This document shows positions 17,793 through 25,575 of a stretch of DNA of 64,000 nucleotides, one piece after another. The notes under the pieces are model-generated. The model searched no databases and was not told the origin of the DNA. It saw only the letters and a list, made by a program, of their open reading frames with translations. The stretch covers positions 7,431,001 through 7,495,000 of the forward strand of contig NZ_CP108518.1 of the NCBI RefSeq assembly GCF_035989885.1, read 5' to 3'. This DNA is from Streptomyces sp. NBC_01232 (GTDB lineage Bacteria; Actinomycetota; Actinomycetes; Streptomycetales; Streptomycetaceae). The number at the start of each line of letters is the position of its first letter. The stretch's first letter is position 1. The position numbers and the translations under genes are program-made.

Positions 17793-18212
17793 GTGACCAC
17801 CGCACGGGACATCATGCACAGCGGTGCCACCTGCGTACAGGAGACCGAGACGCTCATGGACGCGGCCCGGCGGATGAGCGAACTGGACGTCGGCGCCCTG
17901 CCGATCTGCGGGCCCGACGACCGTCTGCACGGCATCATCACCGACCGTGACATCGTGCTGAAGTGCCTGGCCATGGGCAAGGACCCGCACCACATGACAG
18001 CCGGACAGCTCGCGCAGGGCAAGCCGATCACGGTCGACGCGGGCGCTGACACGAGCCAAGTGCTGCAGACGATGCAGGACCACCGGATCAGGCGTGTCCC
18101 GGTGATCGCCGACCACCGCCTCGTCGGGATGATCAGCGAGGCCGATCTCGCCAGGCACCTGTCCGAGGAACAGGTGGGTCACTTGGTCGAGACGATCTGC
18201 GCGGAGCGGTGA
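17793..18212 (+). CDS. Hrp1-like CBS-domain protein
   Basis: A 139-residue protein consisting only of a CBS pair. It begins VTTARDIMHSGATCVQETET and continues VGALPICGPDDRLHGIITDR and MISEADLARHL. This matches hypoxic response protein 1 (Rv2626c) nearly end to end as I remember it, including the TTARDIM start, which supports GTG 17793 despite a weak ribosome site. Hrp1 is among the most strongly DevR-induced proteins in M. tuberculosis; its CBS pair binds zinc rather than nucleotide. It is divergent from the USP at 16596-17471. Confidence 0.9.
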   Translation: MTTARDIMHSGATCVQETETLMDAARRMSELDVGALPICGPDDRLHGIITDRDIVLKCLAMGKDPHHMTAGQLAQGKPITVDAGADTSQVLQTMQDHRIRRVPVIADHRLVGMISEADLARHLSEEQVGHLVETICAER

Positions 18213-18252
18213 AGTCTCTCGGTCTCTTCACCCTGATGTCCGTTCGTCGCTG

Positions 18253-19203
18253 TCAGCCGTTGGCTGTCAGGAGAGCCTGGGCGTGGCGGATGAGTGCCTG
18301 CCGTACCTCGTCCGGGGACAGCACTGTGAGCGGTGTGGCCAGGCTGAGGAGGTAGGCGGCGAGGCAATCAGTGCTGTTGCCGCCGATCTCGACAACGGTG
18401 GCTTCGGGGCCGTCAGGGCTGTGTGTGCCGATGGTGGGTGGGATCTTTTGCAGGGCGCGGTCCAGCGGGAGCGGAAGACGGATCGTCGTGTAGACGGGGT
18501 AGACGACGCTTGCGATCCCCCGGGAGACGAGCGCTGCGGCGTCGGGCGGATCGGTCAGGTCGGCTGGTTCGGTGGTGGGGCGTACGCTCACCACCCGGTC
18601 GGCGCGGAATGTGCGCCATTCCTGTTTGGTGACGTCCATGGCGACCAGGTACCAGCGCAGGCCGGTGTGGACCAGGCGGTACGGGTCTACGGCTCGCACG
18701 GATGCCCGGCCGGTGTGGTCCCGGTAGGAGAGGGTGGTGCGCAGTGTGCTGTGGCAGGCTCGCGCCAGTTCCAGCAGCAGAGGTGTGTCGATCTGCGGTT
18801 CGCCGGAGCGGGCGGTGTGTTCGAGCGTGCCGTCCAGTGTGTTCAGCTGGTCCGCGAGGTGTGTGGGCAGGCTCTGGCGGAGCTTGAGCAGCGCGGAGAG
18901 GGCGGCTTGCCCGGTGCCGAGGACTCCGCTGAGCGCGGCCTCGCGCAGGGCGACGGCGACGGCCAGGGCCTCCTCGTCGTCCAGTACCAGCGGCGGCATG
19001 CGGGCACCGGGGCTGAGCCGGTAGCCGCCCCAGGGGCCGGGCGCGGATTCGACTCCGTAGCCCAGGTCCCGCAGCCGGGCGATGTCCCGGCGGACTGTGC
19101 GGTCGGTGACCGCCATGCGCTCGGCCAGTTCACGGCAGGTCCATTCGGGGCGCACGGACAGCAGCGACACCAAGCGCAGCAGGCGGGAGGAGGTCCTGAT
19201 CAC
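18253..19203 (-). CDS. HTH plus WYL-domain transcriptional regulator (YafY/DeoR type)
   Basis: A 316-residue regulator with a GTG start at 19203. The N-terminal winged HTH has WTCRELAERMAVTDRTVRRD and DLGYGVESAPGPWGGYRL; the middle WYL domain has ALREAALSGVLGTGQ upstream and VDPYRLVHTGLRWYLVAMD; a C-terminal WCX-like extension follows. It is divergent from the VOC gene with 65 bp between starts, the usual arrangement of a regulator and its target. It does not look like part of the stress regulon. Confidence 0.88.
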   Translation of the reverse strand: MIRTSSRLLRLVSLLSVRPEWTCRELAERMAVTDRTVRRDIARLRDLGYGVESAPGPWGGYRLSPGARMPPLVLDDEEALAVAVALREAALSGVLGTGQAALSALLKLRQSLPTHLADQLNTLDGTLEHTARSGEPQIDTPLLLELARACHSTLRTTLSYRDHTGRASVRAVDPYRLVHTGLRWYLVAMDVTKQEWRTFRADRVVSVRPTTEPADLTDPPDAAALVSRGIASVVYPVYTTIRLPLPLDRALQKIPPTIGTHSPDGPEATVVEIGGNSTDCLAAYLLSLATPLTVLSPDEVRQALIRHAQALLTANG

Positions 19204-19268
19204 AATCCCCCAGTGTTCCGTATGACCAGGACGCGTCCTGTCAGGGTCATGGCCTACGGTCCGGGCCC

Positions 19269-19643
19269 ATGAGCAACCCAGAGATCCGTCTGCTTTCCTT
19301 CGACTTCGACTGTCCCGACCCGGCTGAGCTGGCCCGTTTCTACGGCGATGCCCTGGACCTGCCCGTGCTGCACCAGAACGACGACTTCGTCCTGCTGGGG
19401 CGGGAGGGAGCCCCGGGGCTCGGCTTCGTCCGCCAGGCCGACTTCCGGCCTCCGACCTGGCCTGACCCCGCGCACAGTAAGCAGGCCCACCTCGAACTGG
19501 GCGTCGACGACCTGGACGCCGCGCAGGAGCGGATGCTCGAACTGGGCGCCGTCCTACCTTCCTTCCAGCCGCGGCCCGACGTGTGGCGGGTGCTCCTGGA
19601 CCCGGCGGGTCATCCCTTCTGCCTGTCGACACACGGAATCTGA
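19269..19643 (+). CDS. VOC superfamily (glyoxalase-like) protein
   Basis: A 124-residue two-module beta-alpha-beta-beta-beta protein: FDFDCPDPAELARFYGDALD at the start, KQAHLELGVDDLDAA in the middle and VLLDPAGHPFCLS at the end. These are typical of small actinomycete VOC proteins, which may be isomerases, dioxygenase-like enzymes or drug-binding proteins; the substrate is unknown. There is no clear Shine-Dalgarno before ATG 19269, so a leaderless message is possible. It is probably the target of the divergent WYL regulator. Confidence 0.85.
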   Translation: MSNPEIRLLSFDFDCPDPAELARFYGDALDLPVLHQNDDFVLLGREGAPGLGFVRQADFRPPTWPDPAHSKQAHLELGVDDLDAAQERMLELGAVLPSFQPRPDVWRVLLDPAGHPFCLSTHGI

Positions 19644-19668
19644 GCCCGTCCCGCACAGCCTTCGGCTC

Positions 19669-20461
19669 TCAGCGTGCTGGTGGCGGAAGGCCGAGGGAGA
19701 CTCCGGTTTCGGTTAGCAACCCGTCAAGGATGTCGGGGCGGTACTGAAGCCATTCGAGTCGGGTGCGGACGAGCATGACGGGTCTGTCCGGTGCGGCGTT
19801 GGCGAGGTTCGCAAGGCTGCACTTGACGTGGGCCCACAGGGACTCGACTGCGTTGAGCTCCGGGGCGTACACGGGCAGGCTGAACACCGTCAGCCACACC
19901 TGAGTGCTGATCAAGGCGCGCATGCATGGGACACGTGGGTGTTGAGCCGGCCCCATGTGCGCCCCCTCGGTGGCCTGCGATTGAATCCCGCTTCGTCCTC
20001 GAAGCAGATCCACCCATCGCAGGCCACCCGGCACTTCTACCTCCGCCCAGGTCACCTCCTCCACCCAGTCACGGCCTGCTCGTCGAGCTCCGCGGCTCTC
20101 CGGGCCGGGACTGAGGGGCACAACCGAGACGGCGCTTCAGCCGGGTGGCCCCGGAGTCGTTGTAGGGCGCATGAAGGTTCCTGCCGATCGGCGTGGCCAC
20201 CCGCGAACCGGTCCACACCTGGTCCTCCACCCAGCCGCGCGCGGCCGGCCCCTGCTCCAGGAACTCCGCCGGCTTGGCCAGGCACAGGCCCGCCAACTTG
20301 CACCGCCGCCCGCCAGCGCCTCGTGACGCCAGAGCTGCCGCACCACCCCGCGTCCAGACCTGGTGCCACTGGTAGGTCGACTTCGAGGTCACCTGCAGCC
20401 TGCGGGCAACCTCCGGCGGCTTGACCCCCTCGGCGAACAACCCGGCGGCCTGCAACCGCAC
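19669..20461 (-). pseudogene. IS630-family transposase remnant
   Basis: Three minus-strand frames each hold part of one transposase. The N-terminal HTH (about 20461-20280) reads GVKPPEVARRLQVTSKSTYQ and WHQVWTRGG. A piece near 20000 reads CFEDEAGFNRRPPRGRTWG in another frame, around the first DDE carboxylate. The C-terminal piece reads WLTVFSLPVYAPELNAVESL, with the final Glu. Frames change and the stretch between the first and last DDE parts is shortened, so it cannot encode an active enzyme. Terminal inverted repeats and target duplications were not identified. It sits 53 bp downstream of the USP gene at 20515. Confidence 0.75.
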
Positions 20462-20514
20462 CGCTTCGCGGCGTTGACTGCCTCCGCTGTCAATCCGCCC
20501 GTCGTTTTGCGCCG

Positions 20515-21390
20515 CTATTCGTGCGCGATGACGGCGACGGGCGCCTTGGCGTGGTGGAGGACCGCGTGGGTGACCGGTCCGATGTGTGCGCCGATCGAGG
20601 ACCGTCGGATGCGGCGGCCGACGACGATGAGGCCTGCTTCGGAGGACCTCGCGACGAGCTCGTTAGCGGCATGCCCGGCGCTCGCGCGCGAAATGACCGC
20701 GACATCCGGGTACTTGTCCTGCCAGGTCCCCAGGACGTCGCCCAGAGAGGCATTCGCGCTCATTTCGAGCTGGGCGTGAACTCTCGGATCGTACGCCGCG
20801 CCGTACCCCACCAGCGGAGGCAGCGACCAGCTGTGCAGGGCGTGGAGGGCGCAGGCCCGCCGCGCCGCCTCCTCGAAGGCGAAGGCGAGCAGCGCGTCGC
20901 ACGGCCGGTTGATGTCAACGCCCACCAGAACCTCGCGGGCTGCGTGCCGGCCGTCGGGGTGCGGCAACGCGTCCTCGCCCGCCCGCACCATGACCACCGG
21001 CCGTACCGTCGCCTGGATGACTGCCATGCCGACGGAACCGAGGACGAAGCCGGTGAGGGTGCCCAGTCCCCGGGAGCCCAGGACGATCATATTCGCGCCG
21101 GCCGCGACGCCGGCGAGCTCGGCGGCCGGTCTGCCGTCGAGTGATCGGACCTCGACATCCAGTTCTGGGTGGCTCGAGCGCAGTTCGTCGGCGGTCTCGT
21201 TCAGCAGCGCCTGGGCCCAGTGGCGGCGTACTTCGCTCGTCGGCACCGGGAGGTCGCGGGGCGACGACCTTTCCTCGGCGTGGATGAGGTGGAGCGGCAA
21301 GCCGCGCAGGACGGCCTCTCGCGCCGCCCAGTGGGCCGCCGCGAGGCTTTCCGCGGATCCGTCGAGGCCGACGACGATTCGATCGTTCAT
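20515..21390 (-). CDS. Universal stress protein, tandem USP domains
   Basis: A 291-residue protein. ATG 21390 (MNDRIVVGLDGSAESLAAAH) is preceded by GAGGGAAG. Domain 1 has the complete ATP motif in GSRGLGTLTGFVLGSVG; domain 2 has VGRRIRRSSIGAHIGPVTHA. It is the last member of a minus-strand run of CBS-BON genes (gaps 82, 9 and 12 bp), probably one operon starting at 23384. The IS630 remnant lies immediately downstream. Confidence 0.92.
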   Translation of the reverse strand: MNDRIVVGLDGSAESLAAAHWAAREAVLRGLPLHLIHAEERSSPRDLPVPTSEVRRHWAQALLNETADELRSSHPELDVEVRSLDGRPAAELAGVAAGANMIVLGSRGLGTLTGFVLGSVGMAVIQATVRPVVMVRAGEDALPHPDGRHAAREVLVGVDINRPCDALLAFAFEEAARRACALHALHSWSLPPLVGYGAAYDPRVHAQLEMSANASLGDVLGTWQDKYPDVAVISRASAGHAANELVARSSEAGLIVVGRRIRRSSIGAHIGPVTHAVLHHAKAPVAVIAHE

Positions 21391-21472
21391 GATGGCTTCC
21401 CTCGGCAGGGCAGGGGTCCGCATGGGTCCGGGAGTTGGTCTCCGCCCTTGTCGAGGCGGAGCGACGGCCTGT

Positions 21473-22129
21473 TCAGGCTGAGTTCGTGTCGTCGATGGCG
21501 TACCCGAGATGCTGGGCTACGGAGACCACGCCGTCCACGGTCCGGCAGAGGCGTTCGATGAGCGGGATGAGGCTCCTGAAGTCGACGGTTCCGTGCAGTT
21601 CGACCCGGCCGTCGGTGACGGCCACGGTGATGGCCGAGGGGCTCTGACGCACGCCGAGTTCGAGCACGTCAGCCATGATTTCGTGACGGATGTCCTCGTC
21701 GTCCCGGAGGAAGATCCGCAGCAGGTCCCGTCGGCTGACGATTCCGATCAGTAGGTCCGAGTCGTCCACGACCAGGAGCCGCTTGACTCCTTGGGCTTCC
21801 ATCAACCTGGCGGCTTCGGCGACGGTCCAGTCCGGCCTGGCGCACACGGGGGGCGAGGACATCAGCTCCTCGGCGCGCGTACCCGCGGCCTTGTCCTCCT
21901 GCCATGCCTCCCGTTCGGGAAGTGACCGGAAGTAGTCGCTTTGGCCTGCGGATTTCGGCAGCAGGTCCCGCTCCGAGATCACGCCGAGCGGGTGGCCGGA
22001 ACGGTCGACGACAGGGACGGCCGACACCTTGTGTTCCGTCAGGGTGCGGGCGATCTCCTTGAACGGGGCGTTGTTGGGGACGGTGACGACCTCGCGGGTC
22101 ATCAGCTCGCGGATTTCCCGATGTTTCAT
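21473..22129 (-). CDS. CBS-domain pair plus BON domain protein
   Basis: A 218-residue protein: CBS motif 1 from about 8 (LMTREVVTVPNNAPFKEIAR), CBS motif 2 from about 85 (LMSSPPVCARPDWTVAEAAR; GVKRLLVVDDSDLLIGIVSR) and BON domain from about 160 (VAVTDGRVELHGTVDFRSLI). It lies 9 bp downstream of the frameshifted CBS-BON gene and 82 bp before the USP gene. It is very similar to its neighbours, indicating tandem duplication. Confidence 0.9.
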   Translation of the reverse strand: MKHREIRELMTREVVTVPNNAPFKEIARTLTEHKVSAVPVVDRSGHPLGVISERDLLPKSAGQSDYFRSLPEREAWQEDKAAGTRAEELMSSPPVCARPDWTVAEAARLMEAQGVKRLLVVDDSDLLIGIVSRRDLLRIFLRDDEDIRHEIMADVLELGVRQSPSAITVAVTDGRVELHGTVDFRSLIPLIERLCRTVDGVVSVAQHLGYAIDDTNSA

Positions 22130-22138
22130 GCTCTTCTC

Positions 22139-22766
22139 CTACCGCTCCATGGCCGGCCCAGCGCCGACCGACACGTCGTCCTGCTCGTAGTCGAGCCGGT
22201 TGACCACGTCCACGACGCCGTCGACGCTCTGACACAGGCGAAGCACGATGGGGACCAGACTGCGTCGGCCGACGGTCCCGCTCAGGGTCACCAGCCCGTC
22301 CGTGACCTCGACGGTCAACGATGACGGGCTGAGCCCGAGGGTGCGGGTCAATACGTCTTCGAGGATTTCCTCCTGGATCGCGTGATCCCTGCGCAGGAAG
22401 AGCTGAAGCAGGTCGCTGCGGCTCAGGATGCCGATCAGCCGGCCGGCGGCGTCCACCACAGGCAGTCTCTTGACCTGCCGCCCCCGCATGACGCGCGCCA
22501 GCGCGAACGACGCTCCAATCGGTCCGGGCGGTGACGGCGGGGCTGGTCATGAGATCGGCGGCCGTGTTCGTGCCGCTGCCGGAGCTGCGCTTGCGGAGCA
22601 GGTCGGCTTCGGAGACGACGCCCACGGGACGCTCGGCCTCATCCACCACGGGCACGGCGGATATGTCGAACTCCTTGAGCAGCCTGGCGATTTCCTTGAA
22701 CGGGGTGCCCCGCTGGACGCTGACAGCAGTCGGAGTCATCAGGTCGGCGACGCTGCGATGCCTCAT
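22139..22766 (-). pseudogene. CBS-BON protein gene interrupted by a frameshift
   Basis: The first part, from ATG 22766, reads MRHRSVADLMTPTAVSV, VSEADLLRKRSSGSG and AVTARTDWSV, then runs out of frame. The second part, in another frame, continues SFALARVMRGRQVKRLPVVD, LSRSDLLQLFLRRDHA and the BON domain EVTDGLVTLSGTVGRRSL. The switch is near 22511-22525 and needs one extra base or two missing bases. Joined, the protein would be about 208 residues and family-like. It lies between two intact CBS-BON genes (gaps 12 and 9 bp). A sequencing error is not excluded. Confidence 0.75.
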
Positions 22767-22778
22767 CGTCGGCCTCCT

Positions 22779-23384
22779 TCACGCGCGGACTTCGGCATCG
22801 AGTCGCACGGCCGTGACGTCCACGACTCCGGGTACGGTGCGTGCGACTCGGACCAGCACGTCTTTGAGGGCCGGGTCCGGGATGGAGCCGTCCAAGTGGA
22901 CGATGCCATCGGCCACGTGGACGTGCACCATGGCCGAGCCGCCGGGGATGAGCTCGGCCATGATCAGCCGGCGGAGCTCCTCGGCGATGTCGGCATCCGG
23001 GCGGAGGTAGATCTTGAGGAGGTCGCCCCGGCTGACCACGCCGATGAGGCGGCCGTCGCCGTCGACGACGGGGAGCCGCTTGAGGTGGCCGCGGGCCATC
23101 AGACGTGCGGCGCCGGGGATGGTGGCGTCCTTGGTCACCGTGACCGCCGGTACGGTCATCAGCTGCCCGGCGGTGACCGCGCGCGACTCGTCCGCGCCCT
23201 GGGCCTTGAGCAGCAGATCCGCTTCGGACACCACGCCGGCGACCCGTCCTTCCTCCGACATGACGGGCAGGGCGCTGATCCGCCACTGCCGCATGGTCTC
23301 CACGATGTCCTTGAACGGTGTTCTGCGGTCGACGGAGATGACGGCATGCGTCATCACGTCCTCGACGGTGCGAAGCTGCTTCAT
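22779..23384 (-). CDS. CBS-domain pair plus BON domain protein
   Basis: A 201-residue protein beginning MKQLRTVEDVMTHAVISVDR. CBS 1 includes ISALPVMSEEGRVAGVVSE, CBS 2 includes HLKRLPVVDGDGRLIGVVSR and the BON domain includes VHVADGIVHLDGSIPDPALK. It is the first gene of the probable CBS-CBS-CBS-USP operon running to 20515. A perfect 14-bp DevR-type palindrome lies 84 bp upstream of its start. Confidence 0.9.
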   Translation of the reverse strand: MKQLRTVEDVMTHAVISVDRRTPFKDIVETMRQWRISALPVMSEEGRVAGVVSEADLLLKAQGADESRAVTAGQLMTVPAVTVTKDATIPGAARLMARGHLKRLPVVDGDGRLIGVVSRGDLLKIYLRPDADIAEELRRLIMAELIPGGSAMVHVHVADGIVHLDGSIPDPALKDVLVRVARTVPGVVDVTAVRLDAEVRA

Positions 23385-23467
23385 GATGCCTCCAGAAGCG
23401 GAGTCCTGATACGTCCGAGCGTGGACACCTGTGCCCGTCGGCGGTAGGGCCGTCAGGGGGTCACTTC

Positions 23468-23481
23468 GGGCTGGTCAGCCC
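23468..23481. promoter_or_regulatory. Candidate DevR/OsdR-type box
   Basis: GGGCT-GGTC-AGCCC is a perfect 14-bp palindrome with a 4-bp centre, 84 bp before the CBS-BON start at 23384. A half-site like GGGCC lies 21 bp away at 23447, reproducing the paired layout seen at other genes although its second arm is poor. Confidence 0.45.
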
Positions 23482-23519
23482 TGTTGTCGATCATGTCGGG
23501 CGTGCTTTCATGACATTGA

Positions 23520-23609
23520 CGGAAAGAGTCCCTGAGAGGATGCGGAGAAGCGGCTGGCGGCCGTGCACCGCACGATCGGGATCCGCGAGAAGCGGGCGGA
23601 CTCTTTCCG
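23520..23609. repeat. Separated 12-bp inverted repeat ending in a terminator-like hairpin
   Basis: CGGAAAGAGTCC (23520-23531) recurs as its reverse complement at 23598-23609. Overlapping the second arm, GGGCGGA-CTCTT-TCCGCCC (23594-23612) followed by TTTTGCT looks like an intrinsic terminator on the plus strand, where no plus-strand gene precedes it. The rest of the 243-bp gap holds only the box at 23468. Confidence 0.4.
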
Positions 23610-23627
23610 CCCTTTTGCTGTGAGGGG

Positions 23628-24314
23628 TCAATGGGCGGCGCGGTCCGGGTTAGCAGCCGGCGACAGGTCGTCGATCGCGTAGCCGAGTGCTTGGTCCACG
23701 CTGACGACCCCGTCGACCGACTGGCACAGTCGTTCCACGACCGGAATGGTGGACCGGTCCTCGACCCGGCCACTCAGGGAGACGACCCCATCGCGCACGG
23801 TCACGACAACACCGCCGGGTGTCATCCTGAGCGTCCGGCCCAGCACGTCGTCGACGATTTCATCGCGGATGGCCTCGTCGCGACGAAGCATGGGGCGCAA
23901 CAGGTCTGTGCGGCTGACGATGCCCACCAGGATTCCGGTTTGGTCGACCACCGGCAGACGCTTGACACCCCGCTCGTGCAGGAAGCGGGCCGTCTCGACG
24001 ATGCCCCACTCCGGCCGGGCGGTCAGGACGGGGGTGGACATCAGATCGCCGGCGGTTCGGGCGTCCATGGAGGCACGGGCCATGGACGCCGTACTGTGCA
24101 GAGGATCACGACCTTCGGTGTCGGGCAGCCCGGCTTGCCTGCGGAGGAGGTCGGCTTCGGAGACGATGCCGATCGGGTGGTGACGGGTGTCCACGACGGG
24201 CAGGGCTGAGACACCGTTGTGGTCGAGGTTCAGGGCGACCGTTTTGAGTGACGCTTCGGGGCCGGTCGTGGCCACGTTCCTGGTCATGACGTCTGCGACA
24301 GTGCGGTGAGACAT
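23628..24314 (-). CDS. CBS-domain pair plus BON domain protein
   Basis: A 228-residue protein. ATG 24314 (MSHRTVADVMTRNVATTGPE) has AAGGGAGA upstream. CBS 1 contains VSALPVVDTRHHPIGIVSEA and CBS 2 contains GVKRLPVVDQTGILVGIVSR; the two are separated by a longer linker (about 70-100) than in the siblings. The BON domain has VTVRDGVVSLSGRVEDRS. It is 28 bp downstream of a USP gene, so USP-CBS would be one unit under the paired boxes at 25285-25320. Confidence 0.9.
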   Translation of the reverse strand: MSHRTVADVMTRNVATTGPEASLKTVALNLDHNGVSALPVVDTRHHPIGIVSEADLLRRQAGLPDTEGRDPLHSTASMARASMDARTAGDLMSTPVLTARPEWGIVETARFLHERGVKRLPVVDQTGILVGIVSRTDLLRPMLRRDEAIRDEIVDDVLGRTLRMTPGGVVVTVRDGVVSLSGRVEDRSTIPVVERLCQSVDGVVSVDQALGYAIDDLSPAANPDRAAH

Positions 24315-24342
24315 GGTCCGGTCTCCCTTGTGAGTAGGGCTG

Positions 24343-25212
24343 TCAGTCGTGAGCGATGACCGCGACGGGGGCGGCGGCGTGGTGCAGGACCGCATGGGCC
24401 ACGGAGCCCAGATGCGCCCCCAGAGGAGAGCGGCGCAGACGGCGGCCCACCACCACGAGGTCTGCGCTCGCTGCGGCTTGGACCAGCTGGTCGCCGGCGG
24501 CCCCCATGAACGCCTCGTGGGTGACGCTCAAGGACGGGAACTTGTGCCGCCACGGCATCAGCATGTCGTCGAGCATCACGGTGACACTCCGGCCGACCTC
24601 CCGCTCGTTCTCCGGGTCGAAGAAGGGCGCGTACTGGTACATGGAGGGCATCTTCCAGCCGTGGATCACACGCAGGGCACAGCCGCGACGGTCGGCTTCC
24701 TCGAAGGCGAAGGTCAAAACCTTGTCCGCCGCCTCATGGATGTCGACACCCAGGACGATCCCCCCGTCCCGTACGGGCTCGGCCTCCTCCGGCGCGTCCG
24801 ACACGCGTACGAGCACCACCGGCGTCTCGGTGGCCACCAGTGTCGACAAGCCCACCGAGCCGATGAGGAATCCGACCAAGCCTCCCACCCCACGCGAGCC
24901 GAGTACGAGCAACCCTGCGTCCACCGCCTCCGCGGCCAGGGCTGCCGCCGGCCTGCCGGAGAGGCACCTCGTCGAGACCTCCAGGCCGGGATGCCGGCGT
25001 CGCACGTCCTCCGATGCCGCAGTGAGCGCCTCGTCGGCCCAACGGTCGGCCACTTCGCGGCCCGGCACCGGCACCGCAGGGCTGATCAGCCAGTCGACGG
25101 CGTGGACGAGCCTCAGCGGAACTTTCCGCAAGGCCGCCTCCCGGGCGCCCCAACGGGCCGCGGCCCGGCTCTCCGGAGAGCCGTCCACGCCGACGGTCAC
25201 ATGGTGCTTCAT
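24343..25212 (-). CDS. Universal stress protein, tandem USP domains
   Basis: A 289-residue protein starting MKHHVTVGVDGSPESRAAAR. Domain 1 keeps the full ATP motif (GSRGVGGLVGFLIGSVG), and domain 2 has VGRRLRRSPLGAHLGSVAHA. It leads a USP to CBS-BON pair. Two 16-bp boxes exactly 20 bp apart lie 73-108 bp upstream of the start. Confidence 0.93.
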   Translation of the reverse strand: MKHHVTVGVDGSPESRAAARWGAREAALRKVPLRLVHAVDWLISPAVPVPGREVADRWADEALTAASEDVRRRHPGLEVSTRCLSGRPAAALAAEAVDAGLLVLGSRGVGGLVGFLIGSVGLSTLVATETPVVLVRVSDAPEEAEPVRDGGIVLGVDIHEAADKVLTFAFEEADRRGCALRVIHGWKMPSMYQYAPFFDPENEREVGRSVTVMLDDMLMPWRHKFPSLSVTHEAFMGAAGDQLVQAAASADLVVVGRRLRRSPLGAHLGSVAHAVLHHAAAPVAVIAHD

Positions 25213-25284
25213 GGCCAGAACCTCCTCGGGCGGCGCGGGGCCGCGGTCCTCTTCCAGCGTCGCCTGCGGCGCGACGACCGAGGA

Positions 25285-25320
25285 GGGGCCGAATGGCCCC
25301 CTGTGGGGCCGACCAGCCCC
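25285..25320. promoter_or_regulatory. Paired DevR/OsdR-type boxes
   Basis: GGGGCCGAATGGCCCC (25285-25300) and GGGGCCGACCAGCCCC (25305-25320) are near-perfect inverted repeats with start-to-start spacing of 20 bp. They precede the USP gene at 24343-25212 and immediately follow the stop of the acyl carrier protein gene at 25324, so they should serve the USP/CBS unit. Confidence 0.6.
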
Positions 25321-25323
25321 CCG

Positions 25324-25575
25324 CTACTTCACGGAGGTGCGCGAGGTGACGTAGTCCGCGCAGCCGTCCAGGGTGTTCAATGCCGGATAGTCGGACTCGG
25401 GCAGGGGGAGCCCGGTGCGCTCGCTCAGTGCCTCGATGAAGTTGAGGAAGTCCAGCGAGTCCATCTCCAGGTCGTCGCGGAAGTTCTCGTCCGGCGCGAG
25501 CGCCGCCGCGTCGGCGCCGGGAACCACGTCAGTCAGAACGTCCTTGATCAGTACGAGGGCCTCGTCGCGGTTCAC
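25324..25575 (-). CDS. Acyl carrier protein (phosphopantetheine attachment domain)
   Basis: An 83-residue carrier protein with GTG start at 25575 (GGAGGAACT before it) overlapping the E2 stop. The 4'-phosphopantetheine site is Ser40 in FRDDLEMDSLDFLNFIEAL, where the usual DSL motif is intact. It is the last gene of the acs-pdhA-pdhB-pdhC run. There is no ketosynthase or other fatty-acid gene nearby, so its partner may be the E2 of this operon (inference) or an unlinked acyl enzyme. Confidence 0.88.
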   Translation of the reverse strand: MNRDEALVLIKDVLTDVVPGADAAALAPDENFRDDLEMDSLDFLNFIEALSERTGLPLPESDYPALNTLDGCADYVTSRTSVK

